The translations under genes were made by a program, and so were the position numbers. DNA of 64,000 nucleotides from Diabrotica undecimpunctata (lineage: Eukaryota; Arthropoda; Insecta; Coleoptera; Chrysomelidae): positions 14,486,136 through 14,550,135 of the forward strand of contig NC_092813.1 of the NCBI RefSeq assembly GCF_040954645.1. Direction: 5' to 3'. Positions within the stretch are counted from its first letter, which is position 1, and each line of letters opens with the position of its first letter. This document shows, piece after piece, positions 38,735 through 50,856 of the stretch. Under the pieces are notes generated by a model, which was given only the letters and a program-made list of their open reading frames with translations, searched no databases and was not told the origin of the DNA.

Positions 38735-41207
38735 ATGAGTTGCGTACGTGGAAAACGAATGGTTACAGCAGTTTTAAATCAAGAAAACCCCGAAGGTAAG
38801 CAATTATACATAATTAATACTACAATTATGTGCAAAATACACTTAAGTAGGAGCCAAGGAAGATCAGGGATAATCAGAACAGAGGATAAAGGAGAAAGGC
38901 TCTGTTCAATCTAGTCAACATGCCATGTACACTGAGCTTCGTAATGTTATACCAAGTACAAACTCTAAAGGTATTTGTTTAAGCGTATTTTATTTGTAAT
39001 AACAATTTGCTTAAATATTTGAGCTGGGCCATTGGGCTTTCGTTTTAATATAATATGAATCTTTAATTTTTACAGTGGATGATAAGAATATCTCACAAAA
39101 GGAATATTCAGAGCTTGGACTCCATATTCAAAAGCCTGACGAATTAATTGAACTAACGAAATATGCTGATATTATTCATAATGTTTATCGAAGTTTACAC
39201 TCTGAAGGTACTTATAATATTATTTTGCTTGTTATAGAAACTTTCCCTATTACTAATATTATAAATCTTGCATTTTACAGCTGTCTTTGAGAACTTTAAA
39301 GAAAACTTATATTTAGCTTCCGAGACTGATATTCAAAAGCATGACGAAACTAATGCTCAATATACCTAACCTAGTAATATTGTTATAACACTCACAGACT
39401 CTAAAGGTATGTCTCTTATTTTTACCAATCACAACTTGTTAATCTTTTAAACCACAGCCCGATTTCTTTAATCTTGTTAAATAATATGTAATGTAACTTG
39501 TTACAGGCGATGATGGGAGCACTAATTCCGATTTACCAACAGAAAATTTGAGAAGGCAGCGCCAGCGAAATCAAGAGAAGTGGAAACGGAATGCTCAAAA
39601 AAAGTTAAGGAGCAGGCAGTGAGTACGAAACCAGAGCCGGAGTAAAGGTTCGTGCTAAAACCTTACAAGAAGTTAACTGCAAATGTCACTACAAGTGCCC
39701 GACTAATATTAACAGGCAAATACGGAAACAATTGTTGGCCGACTACCTAACTTTGAAAACTGAAAGAGCTAGATGGTCGTTTATTGATAAACAAGTGACA
39801 AGTGTTCCTGTAAAAAGAAAGTACATGGGTGACAGTAATCGACGCAAACGAACCTTAGAATATTCTGTTAGTATTAATGGAAAAAACCATAGAGTCTGTT
39901 AAAATTTTTTTTGGGAACATACGATATTTCTGAAAAAAAAGTTCGAACTTCAGTGGAAAAGTTGGCTCCCACAGGTGTCACAAAAATAGACTATAGGGGT
40001 AAAAAAGAACCCCCAACAAACAAAGCGATGAAGTGAAATATTAATTAGGGATGACATCAAATCTCTACCCGTTGTTGCTTCTCACTATTGTCGGAGCAGT
40101 AGTAAGAGAATGTACTTGTCACCTGGGCTGAGTGAAACTCGGCTCTACTTAGATTATGTAGAATACTGTAGGGAGCGTAATATAGTTCCCGAAAAAGCTA
40201 GTTTCTATAAATCTACTTTCACAGATGAATATAATTATGGCTTCCATAATCCCAAAAAAGATCAGTGCGACTTTTGTACTCAATACAAAAATAAGTCGAC
40301 TAAGCCAAAGCTAAGTTAGGTTCAACATTTGAATGCTGTAGTATGGATCTAGAAAAAATACTATTAGCACTAAGTTTACAAGTAGGACAACTATATTATT
40401 TAAAAAAACTAAAGACCTACAATTTTACATTGTATAATCTGGTTATTGGGGAGGCTACTAATTATATGTGGCATGAAGGTTCTGGTTCAAAGGGTGCATC
40501 AAAAATCGCCACATGCCTATGGAACTTCTTGATGTCGTTGGGAGAAACAAATTAAATAACTTTCTATTCTGACACTGCGTTAGGTCAGAATCGCAATTCT
40601 GTTATATCTGCAATGTTTTTGCGTGCTGTGGAGCATATGCCCATTAACATCATTAATCAAAAATTTATGGAATCAGGGCACTCCGAGATGGAAGTATACA
40701 CTCTGCTATAGAAGCTCGAGCTAGAAAAGTAGATGTATTCACACCAGAAGGCTGCTATATGGTGGCTCGTACCGCTAAAACCAGAAAAACTTACTACAAG
40801 GTTGTTGAAATGGTACATACCGATTTTCTTGACTTTAAGAAATTCAGTAATCAGTTTAAAACAAACAAAACAATTTTTTAAAGCGGAGAAAGAGTTAAAT
40901 GGCTAAATGTTAAGTGGTTTCAATATTGCAAAAGTGAACGTGCAACTATTTACTATAAATATCAACTGAGTGAGGACCACTTCCAATCTCTGAATATACA
41001 TCGACGACAACTTCGAAACCAATCCACGATAGATATATCAAATTTATACGCAGCCAAACTCAAAATTGAGAAGGGCAAATCAAAAGATTTGTTAGAGATA
41101 TGTGAGAAAGGTAGTATTCCATCTACCTACCATGACTTCTACAAAGGTTTAGAGTTTGATGAGGATGCTACTCGTAAAAGCAGTGATACAGAAAGTGATG
41201 TAGACTA
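38735..41207 (+). pseudogene. DUF7869-like gene, spliced and decayed
   Basis: It starts at the ATG at 38735 (MSCVRGKRMVTAVLNQENPEG) with donor GT at 38796. Further exon-like pieces are 39076-39207, 39281-39406 and 39507 onward, each with an acceptor (TTTTTACAG, CATTTTACAG, TTGTTACAG) and a donor after ...AAG|GTA. The main body (39630-41207) has VRAKTLQEVNCKCHYKCPT, the frame at 40110-40319 (ETRLYLDYVEYCRERNIVPEKASFYK, PKKDQCDFCTQY), LYNLVIGEATNYMWHEGS, SDTALGQNRN and INQKFMESGHSEME, ending ...YHDFYKGLEFDED. This resembles the arthropod DUF7869 family, whose D-GGQN motif looks nuclease- or transposase-like. At least four stops or frame changes. Confidence 0.55.
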
Positions 41208-41488
41208 GTAAAGTCTTTATTATTACGTAGGCTCAATTTAGTTTTATTTCGTTGTTTTTTTAGAATAGTATGTAATAAATTTAAGTATTTTAGAGGCATA
41301 ATTTTTTTAACAATTACACAAATGCAACTAATTTTCAGTGCTCAATGGACGTATGCCACGTAACTTAAAAAATATTTAACAGAAAATTTTAATAATTAAC
41401 ATACGTCTAAATAATCCTATAAAGTATGCTAGTCTAAAGTTGTAGCTATAAATTTAAAAAAATGACCAAGTTATAAACAAAACAATTG

Positions 41489-42830
<1,342 letters not shown>

Positions 42831-42842
42831 TTAATATCATCT

Positions 42843-42844
<2 letters not shown>

Positions 42845-42890
<46 letters not shown>

Positions 42891-42899
42891 GTATACATA

Positions 42900-42973
<74 letters not shown>
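42845..42973. repeat. (AT)n microsatellite
   Basis: AT tract with TTATATGTATACATATATTT interruptions at the outer edge of the reversed LTR. Confidence 0.95.
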
Positions 42974-42977
<4 letters not shown>

Positions 42978-43276
42978 ATATCACGAAACACCTTTTTGAC
43001 TTTTTAATTAAATTTATTTTAAAATACAATAAACAAAGTTACGTGTTACAAATTTGATTATACTGTACTTAAGACTAAAGAAAAATGAACGAATATAAAG
43101 AGCGACAAGTGCTTTTATAATATTAGAAACTGCTGACTCAGTGAGAATATGCAAAAACCTTGGGTCCCGCTGACTCTGCATGTGTACGGATCCTTATCGG
43201 CTCTGGTACTTGGAAGTAGAAACCTGATACCCTGGGAATCGTCGTGGTCAGCAACATTAGTTGGTACAATGCATAT

Positions 43277-43278
<2 letters not shown>
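42974..43278 (-). other. Unassigned ~300-bp segment between two (AT)n tracts
   Basis: G/C-richer than its surroundings, with a minus-strand start near ACCAACTAATGTTGCTGACC. It may be an LTR or SINE scrap, but I see no termini or duplications to prove it. No gene. Confidence 0.3.
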
Positions 43279-43358
<80 letters not shown>

Positions 43359-43440
43359 CTGGATAAAAAAATATAAACAAACAACCAAACCAGTTTATTA
43401 CCCTTCTGACTTCAGCCCTAATAAACTGGTTGTTTGTTTG

Positions 43441-43533
<93 letters not shown>
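43279..43533. repeat. Two (AT)n tracts (43279-43353, 43442-43533) around an inverted repeat
   Basis: Between the tracts, ACAAACAACCAAACCAGTTTATTA (43377-43400) mirrors TAATAAACTGGTTGTTTGTTTG (43419-43440) with a small insertion in the left arm. This makes a stem with a ~18-bp loop, extended by the AT tracts on both sides. Confidence 0.85.
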
Positions 43534-43536
<3 letters not shown>

Positions 43537-43539
43537 GAT

Positions 43540-43735
43540 GTTTCTAAGTCCAAGAACGATATTTTTAAAAAGAACTTTATTTACAAGGGACTACTTACTA
43601 CAGAAAAATGCAAAATAAGAGTGACGCTATACAATGCAAAAGTAAATTTATAAGCTCGGTGACGCCGAGGTGTGGCATGCTGACGCTGTCCTTTTATTAT
43701 AGCTGAATTAGCAGTTATGGTTTCTTAACTCCTCC
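43540..43735 (-). mobile_element. Errantivirus-like 3' LTR fragment
   Basis: On the minus strand, a purine tract GGAGGAGTTAAG precedes AGTTAAGAAACCATAACTGC. Errantivirus LTRs characteristically begin AGTTA and follow a polypurine tract overlapping the env end. AATAAAG lies near 43585 (minus). The LTR is cut off by the (AT)n tract at 43533. Confidence 0.45.
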
Positions 43736-45470
43736 GGGGCTGGATGAGAACTATGGGGTTGCATAGTTCTAAGAAATGGAAAATTATCTGGTACCTTTTT
43801 TTCTCGTACTGTGGATTCGTTTGGTGATTCTTGATTTGGACTTTTTGTGTATATTTGCCAAATAGTTGGCATGGTTGCCATAAGGAAAATGATTGCTAAG
43901 ACATATAAAATTATGGTATAAAAACTGACATGTTGAAAATGAACAGGAACTGTGTCTAGATTGTATATTTTGTTTTCTTGATCTGCTAAAGCACTTTGCA
44001 CATTATTTAATTCATCTAATTTTATCGAGTCTATTTTTATTGGTTTAAAGTTTAGATCACTGACCGGCATTTTTAGTAATACTTCTAAATTTGGCACTTC
44101 CATTTTAACAAAATTTGGAGTTTTTAGTTCAAATGTTTTTAAAACGTAATTGTCTATATATTTCGCACGCACTATTGAGTTCGATAAGTAACTACCGTTT
44201 AATGGAATATTGTCCGAATTCTTATCGCCTTTTTGAATACTGATCACTTTGTTTAGTGTTATTACGGTCCACTTATTGTTTTCTAGTTTTTGAATTTTTA
44301 TATTATTAATTTCTGTTGGCACTGATTGACACTGATTTACAAACTTTGAGTACTGTATGAGTTGAACTTCGCAAGGGGCTGTTGGTGTTACTTCAATTGA
44401 CTGGACATCGTGGCATAAATATTCTTCTTCTACCAATTTTTGACATTGAACGTTGGCAAGTGCACATTGGTATCGATTGGAAAGTAGAAACTCGGATTTT
44501 GGAATAATTGTTCTAAAATGAGTTTGGTATCTGGTCGGAAAGAAATAAAGATGATAAATAATCATAGTCATTGATCTCAACAATAGGCAATTCGAGTACA
44601 AAAAATTTTTTATTTGCTTTACTATAACTTTTTATCTTAATTATTTTTTCGAATAACAAAATATTTTGCAAAGATAATTCAAAAGGGAGTTTGTTATTTT
44701 TAAGAAGTTTACTAACGTTTAAAATTTCAAGAAATGGTTCATTTGGGTCGGCTATTGAATTATGAAAGGTATTTAGTTTTGAAAAGCTGATAGCAACTTC
44801 GATTTTTTCTAATAGGTCATAAATAATTTGGAAAATAGTGTAAAATTGCGATACAAGTCTTTCTAGTGCAAAATAATGAAATGTCTTAACTTTTTCTATC
44901 TTTATATCTTTAATTAAGTTTTGAACTTCTGTTATTCGTGAGCTTAAAATTCACTGGTTGTGGGCTAAGATTTTTGTATTATTTTCAAAATTCTTTATTG
45001 AAGGTCTTAATAAGGTGATTTGATTTTTAACTATAGTTTTAATATTATTTTGATTCTTTGTTAGAGTTGATATAGCGTCGTCGTAACGTTTTGCATCGTT
45101 TTGGTCTAGGTTTCCGGTTATAAATTTGTAAATTTGATTGCGGAACCTACACCATCAACTAGAGATCTTTTAGATCTGGTATTCCAAAAGGGATTTAATT
45201 GTTTTAACTCGAGATAAATTTTGTTTTCCAAAATTTGAATTAAATGATAGGAGTCTTGAAATTCTTTATTAAATCTTAAAATTTGAGAAGTATTTGAAAG
45301 GGTATTTATCATGGAATTATATTGATTTTGTAAAGTAAATTTGTAGTAATATTTGTAATGTCATAGATATGTATAAAAGTCCAAACATCTATCAGAATTC
45401 GGGGTGTGCCTAAATGAAGGGGTAAAAGTCCGGGATTGTCATTTAAGTTATGGAATTTGGATGTGTCTCG
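43708..45470 (-). pseudogene. Errantivirus-like envelope (baculovirus F-type) remnant
   Basis: Leftward order: surface-subunit start (HNLNDNPGLLPLHLG...WTFIHIYDI, about 45470-45310), the segment 45312-45118 with a furin-type site RSKR followed by a fusion-peptide-like SLVDGVGSAIKF, a decayed stretch with stops (45117-44602) and the transmembrane-subunit frame 44601-43708. The last has repeated Cys (CALANVQCQKL, CHDVQS, CEVQLIQYSKFVNQC), a membrane anchor (FYTIILYVLAIIFLMATM) and a cytoplasmic tail. It would mediate membrane fusion in infectious relatives. Several frame breaks, and the 5' end is replaced by the following LINE. Related gypsy-family errantiviruses are insect retroviruses. Confidence 0.7.
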
Positions 45471-46293
45471 TCTTGCGTCGACGTTTGTTGTCCAGAGGAT
45501 GAACCTGCAGCCTGCACCTAGTGGGGAGGTTGGCTCTATCGCGAGTAGTAGCAGTAGAAATATGGATTCAGATGATACTACATTCGATGACAATCGGAAA
45601 AGAAATAGAGAAGTAGAGGAACTGTTATTTGGTCCCAGTAAAAAAGTACAAAGAAGTCCAGTTAAAAGTCACAAAGATAATAACAAAATAGATCAAATAC
45701 TAAATATGATAAAAAATTTAACAATAGAGTTACAAGAATTAAAAACTGATATAAAAGAAGTAAAAACGGAACAAAAACAATACAGAGAAGAAATGAGGGA
45801 ACTCACAACTGAACTAGCAGAACTAAAACAAGAGAATAGTGAAATCTGTAAAGAAAATGAACAAATCAAAAAGGATCTGAATGAGACAAAAGGACGCCTT
45901 GAAAGGCTGGATAGAATAAGAAAAGAAAATAATGTGATAATAGAGGGAATGACAATAGAAACTGGAGATAGAAGAATACTAAAAGAAGTAATAGGAAATT
46001 TTATGACAAAAGAGCTAAATATTACCGTAAATATAGAAGAAGCAGTGAAACTAGGAGATAAAACATGTTTAGTCAGACTACCAAACAAAGAAGAAAAAAC
46101 AAAAATTATGGAAAACAAAAGTAAACTTAAAGAAGTGAAAAAAGAAAAAATATATATAAACAATGATTTAACGACAGAGAAATTACAAATACAGAAGGAA
46201 ATACGAAGAATAGCAAAAGATGAAATAAAGAAAGGTAAACGTGTCCAAATTAAAGCCAACAAACTTATAATAGATGGTCTAGAAAGGAGATGA
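45436..46293 (+). CDS. LINE ORF1-like protein (coiled coil plus RRM-like domain)
   Basis: The 285-residue frame is open. The first codons (45436 to about 45500) may belong to the flanking env remnant; the ATG at 45500 (MNLQPAPSGEV) or 45562 (MDSDDTTFDD) is a likelier start. A long coiled coil (about residues 80-155; KTEQKQYREEMRELTTELAELKQ) is followed by RKENNVIIEGM, IGNFMTKELNITVNIEEAVKLG and KIYINNDLTTEKLQIQKEIRRIAK, the RRM and C-terminal pattern of LINE ORF1 proteins. It would coat LINE RNA as an oligomer and is the upstream partner of the endonuclease/RT ORF. Confidence 0.75.
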   Translation: MSFKLWNLDVSRLASTFVVQRMNLQPAPSGEVGSIASSSSRNMDSDDTTFDDNRKRNREVEELLFGPSKKVQRSPVKSHKDNNKIDQILNMIKNLTIELQELKTDIKEVKTEQKQYREEMRELTTELAELKQENSEICKENEQIKKDLNETKGRLERLDRIRKENNVIIEGMTIETGDRRILKEVIGNFMTKELNITVNIEEAVKLGDKTCLVRLPNKEEKTKIMENKSKLKEVKKEKIYINNDLTTEKLQIQKEIRRIAKDEIKKGKRVQIKANKLIIDGLERR

Positions 46294-46503
46294 AATAGAA
46301 ACACCAACCAGCTGGAGGACCATCATGGAGGTGGTTCAAAAAACTAGCAAGGGATGAGACGATGCATTATTCGTTAACGGACGAGGCAAAGAAACAGGAA
46401 ATGACTGCAGATAAACCCGGGTACAACAAAAGTGAAATAAAGAAAGATAGACAAGAAAACAAAAATAAAAGACGAAGACAACAGAATAAAAAAAAATAAA
46501 GAG

Positions 46504-47849
46504 TTGAAAATAAGCACATGGAACATAAGAACTATGCTAGCTCCAGGAAAAATGCTAGAAATGGGAAAAGAACTCAAAAAGTATAAAATAGATATTGCAG
46601 CACTGCAAGAATTACGCTCGGAGGGACAGGGACAGATTGATAAACAAGATGAAAAAGACAGTCAAGATTTCATTTCACGTACAAATCGTCTATGTATCTG
46701 TTTATACGTATTTCGCTTTAATAAAGCTCATCAGAACAGTTATTCATAGGCGTTCTCAACGTGAAAAATAAATCTTTTCTGTCTTTAAGAAGCAACAATA
46801 AAATGGCTTCGAAACGGACGCAGTAGTGACATCTGATATTAAATCCGTAAAATAGTTTCGAAACACAATTCAGATAACTGCCTTAATCTGAACCTTCTAA
46901 AAATTACAAGGCATAGCCAGACGTTGATAAAGATGTTAATAGAGACATGGGGAATCTAAAATTTGCATTCCACGACATGTCTCCTCAACTAAGCAGAAAT
47001 CGTTAGCGAATTGGTTTCTTGTACTCATACAGAGTAGATCCGAATAAAATGAAAAATACAGTCGATTTCTGCTTAGTTGAGGAGACATGTCGTGGAATGC
47101 AAATTTTAGATACCCCATGTCTCTATGTAACATAATTTTTAGAAGGCTCAGATTAAGGCAGTTATCTGAATTGTGTTTCGAAACTATTTTACGGATTTGA
47201 TAAACAAGACCTTACAATGTTATATTCAGAAGAAAAGAAGCAAGGGCAAAAAGGCGTGGGATTCATGATACTAAGGCACCTAAGAGAGAAAATTATAAAT
47301 TTCAAGCTAATATGCAAAAGGATGGCCTATGTTAGAGTCAACAGCAAACCATTTAATATATCAGTCTTGAATATATACGCCCCCACAGAAACTAGCAATG
47401 CAGACGAAAAAGAAATCTTTTATGATAGGGTCGAAGAGGAGATAGAAAAAATACCCAAAGAAGATGTCATATTTGTACTAGGAGATCTTAACGCCCAGAT
47501 TGGAAAAGAGGACTTTTTACAACAAATTGCAGGAAAGCATACAATACACGAAAACACGAATGACAATGGGCAAAGACTATGTAACCTAGCAACAAGAACA
47601 AATTTGTTAATAAGCTTAACAAAATTTGAACACCCTAAAATACATAAGGTAACATGGAGGTCACCAGATCAGAAAACATATAGTCAAATTGGTCACATAA
47701 TGATTAATAAACGAAAACAATCGTCAATAAAAGATGTAAGAACGTTCAGACGTGCGTGTGCAGATTCAGTCCACTCCATGGTCACAGCCACTATAAGACA
47801 AAAAGTTAAAATTGAAAAAAAAAACCACATAAAAAGTGAAATAAAATGA
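46504..47849 (+). pseudogene. LINE AP-endonuclease, interrupted
   Basis: The N-terminal frame KISTWNIRTMLAPGKMLEMG...DIAALQELR carries the Asn and Glu (QE) catalytic blocks. After the insertion the frame at 47217 continues VGFMILRHLREKI, VRVNSKPFNISVLNIYAPT and DVIFVLGDLNAQIG (the GDLNAQIG block), and ends with SMVTATIR, where the SDH block reads VHS. It would nick target DNA to prime reverse transcription. Confidence 0.75.
46650..47196. mobile_element. 547-bp foldback insertion with 13-bp target-site duplication
   Basis: TTGATAAACAAGA flanks it on both sides (46637-46649 and 47197-47209), and the LINE endonuclease is contiguous without it. Inside, 46845-47004 is largely the reverse complement of about 47040-47194, forming a long stem with a ~30-bp extra segment in the left arm. 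The 5' ~190 bp (TGAAAAAGACAGTC...) is outside the stem. It encodes nothing. A 13-bp duplication fits LINE-mobilised SINE insertion better than a cut-and-paste foldback element. Confidence 0.75.
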
Positions 47850-47974
47850 GTAATGAAGAAGTAAGAAAAAAATATGAAGAGGCAGTAACAGTTTAAATAA
47901 AAGAGAAATATAAAGCAGAAGATATAAACACAGAATGGGAGACGATCAAAAAATCAATAGAAGAAGGTGCAAAT

Positions 47975-48331
47975 ATGCAGATAGGTAAAAGTCAGGCTAA
48001 AACAAAAAACGGATGGTATAACCAAGAATGTAGAGAAATAACAGGAAAAAAAGTGCAAGCCAGAAATAAATGGCTAATAACAGATAAAGAGGAAGACAGA
48101 AAAGAATATGAAAAATTAAGAAGGGATGCTAAGAAAGTGATAAGGCAAAATAAAAGAAGATGGGTAGACAAAAAAATGCAGGAAATAGAGCAGAAAAGAA
48201 CAAACAGAAATACGAAAAGTTTTTACAAAAAGATTAAAGAACAAAACAAAAAATACAAGGGCAAAACAAACGGAATAAAAAATACAGAGGGAATAGTGAT
48301 AATAGAGGACCAAGAATACAAGCAAGTATGA
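47975..48331 (+). pseudogene. LINE ORF2 linker segment
   Basis: Basic frame KTKNGWYNQECREITGKKVQARNKWL...YEKLRRDAKKVIRQNKRRW, the usual region between endonuclease and RT. A stop at 48329-48331 separates it from the RT frame. Confidence 0.65.
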
Positions 48332-48352
48332 AGAGATAACTACAGAGAGCTC

Positions 48353-49303
48353 TTGATGGAGAAAACAACAGAAGAAGAAATGCATAACGAGGAGGAAACG
48401 GTGCACGAAGAAGAAGCAGATGAAGTAGATAAAGTAGACATCGAAATTTCAAAAAAACCAACATTAGAGGAATTGGATGAAGTAATACAGAGAAGCAAAA
48501 ATGGAAAAGCCCCTGGTAAAGATGGAATTAATATGGAACTAATAAAATACGGGGTAAGTGAACTAAGGGGAAAAATACTGGCACTATTGAAAAATATATG
48601 GAAAGAAGAGACAATGCCAGGGGACTGGGAGGTAGGGCAGATCATAACAGTACATAAAAAGGGAGACCAACAAATCTGTGAAAATTATAGAGGAATAACG
48701 TTACTGAATACAACATATAAAATATTGACATCAATAATAAAAAAGAGGTTATCAAGGATCACAAAGAAGACAGTAGGACAGTACCAATGTGGATTCGCAG
48801 AAGGAAGATCTACAATAGATGCAGTACACACAATAAAACAAATAATGGAAAAAGCAAACGAGTATACATTAGAATTGGAAATGTTATTCATAGACTTCAA
48901 ACAGGCATTTGATTCAATTAAAAGGAACGGATTAATGATAGCACTTAAAAAATTAAAAATTCCACATAAACTCAGAAAATTAATAGAAATGACAATGAGA
49001 ACTACAAAAATAAGCATAAAGACACAAAGAGGAGAGGCAGAGAAATTCATTATAAATAAAGGGATGAAACAAGGAGATGCCTTATCAACAAAGCTATTTA
49101 ATCTAGCATTAGAATATGTACTACGAAACATAAATAAAGGAAATCTCAGAACAGGAGGTGGTCAAATAATTGCATATGCAGACGATATTGCTATTATTGC
49201 AAAGAACAGAAAAATAATGAAAGAAATGCTAGAAGAAATAAGAGAGAAAGGGGAGGTAATGGGGCTAAGATTAAATCAAGAAAAGACAAAAATATTAAGA
49301 TAG
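48353..49303 (+). CDS. LINE reverse transcriptase domain (open)
   Basis: The 316-residue frame contains all RT blocks: LDEVIQRSKNGKAPGKDGIN, DWEVGQIITVHKKGDQQICENYRGITLLN, YQCGFAEGRSTIDAV, EMLFIDFKQAFDSI (motif A), GMKQGDALSTKLFNLALE (motif B) and IIAYADDIAIIAKN (YADD, motif C), then GLRLNQEKTKI. It is part of ORF2 rather than a separate gene. Catalytic aspartates are intact, although the ORF is broken up- and downstream. Confidence 0.8.
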   Translation: MMEKTTEEEMHNEEETVHEEEADEVDKVDIEISKKPTLEELDEVIQRSKNGKAPGKDGINMELIKYGVSELRGKILALLKNIWKEETMPGDWEVGQIITVHKKGDQQICENYRGITLLNTTYKILTSIIKKRLSRITKKTVGQYQCGFAEGRSTIDAVHTIKQIMEKANEYTLELEMLFIDFKQAFDSIKRNGLMIALKKLKIPHKLRKLIEMTMRTTKISIKTQRGEAEKFIINKGMKQGDALSTKLFNLALEYVLRNINKGNLRTGGGQIIAYADDIAIIAKNRKIMKEMLEEIREKGEVMGLRLNQEKTKILR

Positions 49304-49561
49304 GGAAAAAACCAATGAAAGAAAAAATCAAAATAGGAACTTCTGAGTTTGAAGAAGTAGAATACTTCAAATATCTAGGAGAAAAATATTAGCAGCGAAT
49401 AAAGCTTATTTTGCAAACAAAAGATTACTTAAAAGCAAAACACTGACTAAAAAAAGTAAGATAAGCATTTATAACATCATAATTAGGCCAATATTATTAT
49501 ATGCAGGAGAAACAATGACGATGGTTAAAAAAGATGAAGAAGACTTAAGAGATTAAAGATT

Positions 49562-49892
49562 ATGAGAACCATACTAGGACCAATCAGAACAGAGCAAAAT
49601 GAATATAGAAGCAGAACAAATGCAGAAATTAAGGAAGAACTTAAGGAAGACATCGTAACTAAAATAAAGCAATGCAGAATTAGATGGTTAGGTCACATTT
49701 GGCGAGCGGGCGATGAGGCAGTGACATACGCAATGATAGAATGAAATCCAGGAGGAAGAAAGAGAAAGGGAAGACCGAGATCAAAGTGGATGCAAGAAGT
49801 TGAAGAAGACCTCCAAAGGGCAGGAGTCAGAGAATGGAGAGGAAGAACTAGAGACAGGGAAAAATGGAGAGATATTGTCAAGAAGATAAGAT
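49562..49892 (+). pseudogene. LINE ORF2 C-terminal tail
   Basis: RTILGPIRTEQNEYRSRTNAEI and KIKQCRIRWLGHIWRAGDEAV (typical RWLGHV-type block), a stop at 49744, then a basic tail NPGGRKRKGRPRSKWMQEVEEDL in the same frame. The 3' UTR and (AT)n tract follow. Confidence 0.65.
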
Positions 49893-49932
49893 AAACAAAA
49901 AAGACTGATCCACTTAAGAAATAGGATCTAGG

Positions 49933-50207
<275 letters not shown>

Positions 50208-50643
50208 AATAATATTTTTATTATTATAATATATATTATTTTTATTATTATATTCGCAATAAATTTGTTTTTTCTATAAAACTGCCTTATTCATATAAAT
50301 AATAGCTATAACTACAAACAACAAAATTTTCAGGGAAAACCAGTGAAATGTCATAAATATCGACCAATACCTTCAAAAATATTGTTATTACCCAGTAAAA
50401 GCCTCATATCTCGATCACAAAACTGGAAAATATTATACTTGGTTTATTATATTTGTGTTAATGTTATTTGAAGAGTAACTGATTTATTTAGATTTACAGG
50501 TAAAACCAGGTTGGCATTTCCAACTTAAATTTAGGACTAGTCAGATAGGTATTTCAACTTTTGTCAAACTTATGATAGAATATCATTTCAGATAATATGC
50601 ATCTTTCACTAGAATACCTAATATCAAAAACAAGCTGACTGCT

Positions 50644-50856
<213 letters not shown>

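Larger units (their letters stand above)
45480..49930 (+). mobile_element. Nearly full-length LINE (RTE/Proto2-like) with a 547-bp insertion
   Basis: ORF1 (45436-46293) is followed by the endonuclease start at 46504 (MKISTWNIRTM), an insertion (46650-47196), the endonuclease remainder (47217-47849), linker (47975-48331), RT (48353-49303) and C-terminal tail (to about 49900). It ends in an (AT)n tract at 49936, possibly the family's microsatellite 3' tail. Only a few stops and frame changes interrupt ORF2, so this is the least decayed LINE in the window. Confidence 0.8.

Noticed and set aside
45693..46307. 204-residue minus-strand frame opposite the LINE ORF1
   Set aside because: Ser/Phe/Ile-rich antisense shadow of a Lys/Glu-rich coiled-coil gene.
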